Source: SURF-21 sp964510515 (GTDB lineage: Bacteria > Actinomycetota > Geothermincolia > Geothermincolales > RBG-13-55-18). Taken from it: 32,517 nt of DNA. Location of the stretch: the NCBI GenBank assembly GCA_964510515.1, contig CAZEAU010000026.1:1-32517 (forward strand), read 5' to 3'. Shown in pieces: positions 32,475 through 32,517 of the stretch. The notes beneath the pieces were generated by a model. The model saw only the letters and a program-made list of their open reading frames with translations, had not been told where the DNA came from and ran no database searches. Each line of letters opens with the position of its first letter. The stretch's first letter is position 1. The position numbers were made by a program, and so were the translations under genes.

Positions 32475-32517
32475 GGTGCGAACTGGGAAGATAGCGGAGC
32501 AGGCAAAGAACAAGACC
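32475..32517. repeat. Right copy of the 43-bp terminal direct repeat
   Basis: Identical to bases 1-43. See the left copy. Confidence 0.8.

Larger units (their letters stand above)
31715..32517. other. Gene-free, repeat-rich right end
   Basis: About 800 bp without a supported gene. It holds the sigma-gene promoter region, a duplicated mosaic repeat (31891-32320), a near-palindrome around GTACCGGTAC at about 32328-32351, a 20-bp tandem repeat (32391-32430), the hairpin GGGGTAAAACCCC (32461-32473) and the 43-bp terminal repeat. The mix of palindromes and imperfect copies looks like REP/MITE-type remains. Open frames here are short and lack starts or similarity. Confidence 0.7.

Noticed and set aside
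31805..32506. Small genes in the right-end segment
   Set aside because: Short overlapping frames on both strands, repeated because the DNA is repeated; no starts with ribosome-binding sites and no recognisable domain.
1..32517. Circular plasmid or phage with terminal redundancy
   Set aside because: Genes are chromosomal housekeeping types, there is no replication or structural gene, and the shared end looks like a dispersed repeat. Not formally excluded.

Overview
High-GC window (32,517 bp) that reads like chromosome from a deep-branching, probably anaerobic or thermophilic actinobacterial lineage. The lineage is inferred from GC content, leaderless-type promoters, the use of a V/A-type ATPase with a membrane pyrophosphatase, 2-hydroxyacyl-CoA-dehydratase-like proteins and AEG(Y/T)T-type surface repeats; no rRNA or other phylogenetic marker is present to fix it. 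I count 24 protein genes. I see no rRNA, tRNA, CRISPR array, intact transposase or phage gene. A 100-N scaffold gap lies at 7137-7236.

Layout. 0-5.2 kb: membrane pyrophosphatase hppA (-), a DtxR-family metal regulator (+), a translin-family protein (-) and a class I/II aminotransferase (+). 5.5-12.3 kb: two adjacent, overlapping genes for large secreted proteins, a subtilisin-like protease and a 1539-aa glycoside-hydrolase-like protein, which carry the same family of roughly 105-residue C-terminal repeats. 12.3-16.8 kb: a PaaK-like CoA ligase (-) and a multi-domain GAF/GAF/PAS/SpoIIE phosphatase (-). 17-25.9 kb: a complete nine-gene V/A-type ATPase operon on the minus strand, in transcription order H/G-I-K-E-C-F-A-B-D. 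26.1-28.3 kb: two RCK/TrkA-type potassium-channel regulators (three RCK units) with no transporter beside them. 28.4-31.7 kb: a tightly packed operon of ECF sigma factor, single-span membrane protein, acyl carrier protein and two acyl-CoA-dehydratase-activase-related proteins, three of whose four junctions are ATGA overlaps. 31.7-32.5 kb: a gene-free, repeat-rich segment ending in a 43-bp sequence that also forms the first 43 bases of the window.

How it fits together. The pyrophosphatase and the rotary ATPase are both ion pumps. The rotor subunit keeps the Thr/Gln/Tyr/Gln/Glu set that binds Na+ in the Enterococcus hirae rotor, and the pyrophosphatase carries the K+-dependent signature, so Na+/K+ energetics, with K+ control by the RCK proteins, is a reasonable reading. 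The most novel-looking unit is the sigma-factor-headed operon that ties an acyl carrier protein to two radical-dehydratase-like iron-sulfur proteins without the usual activase or dehydratase. Several long open frames antisense to the real genes are artefacts of high GC and were left out.
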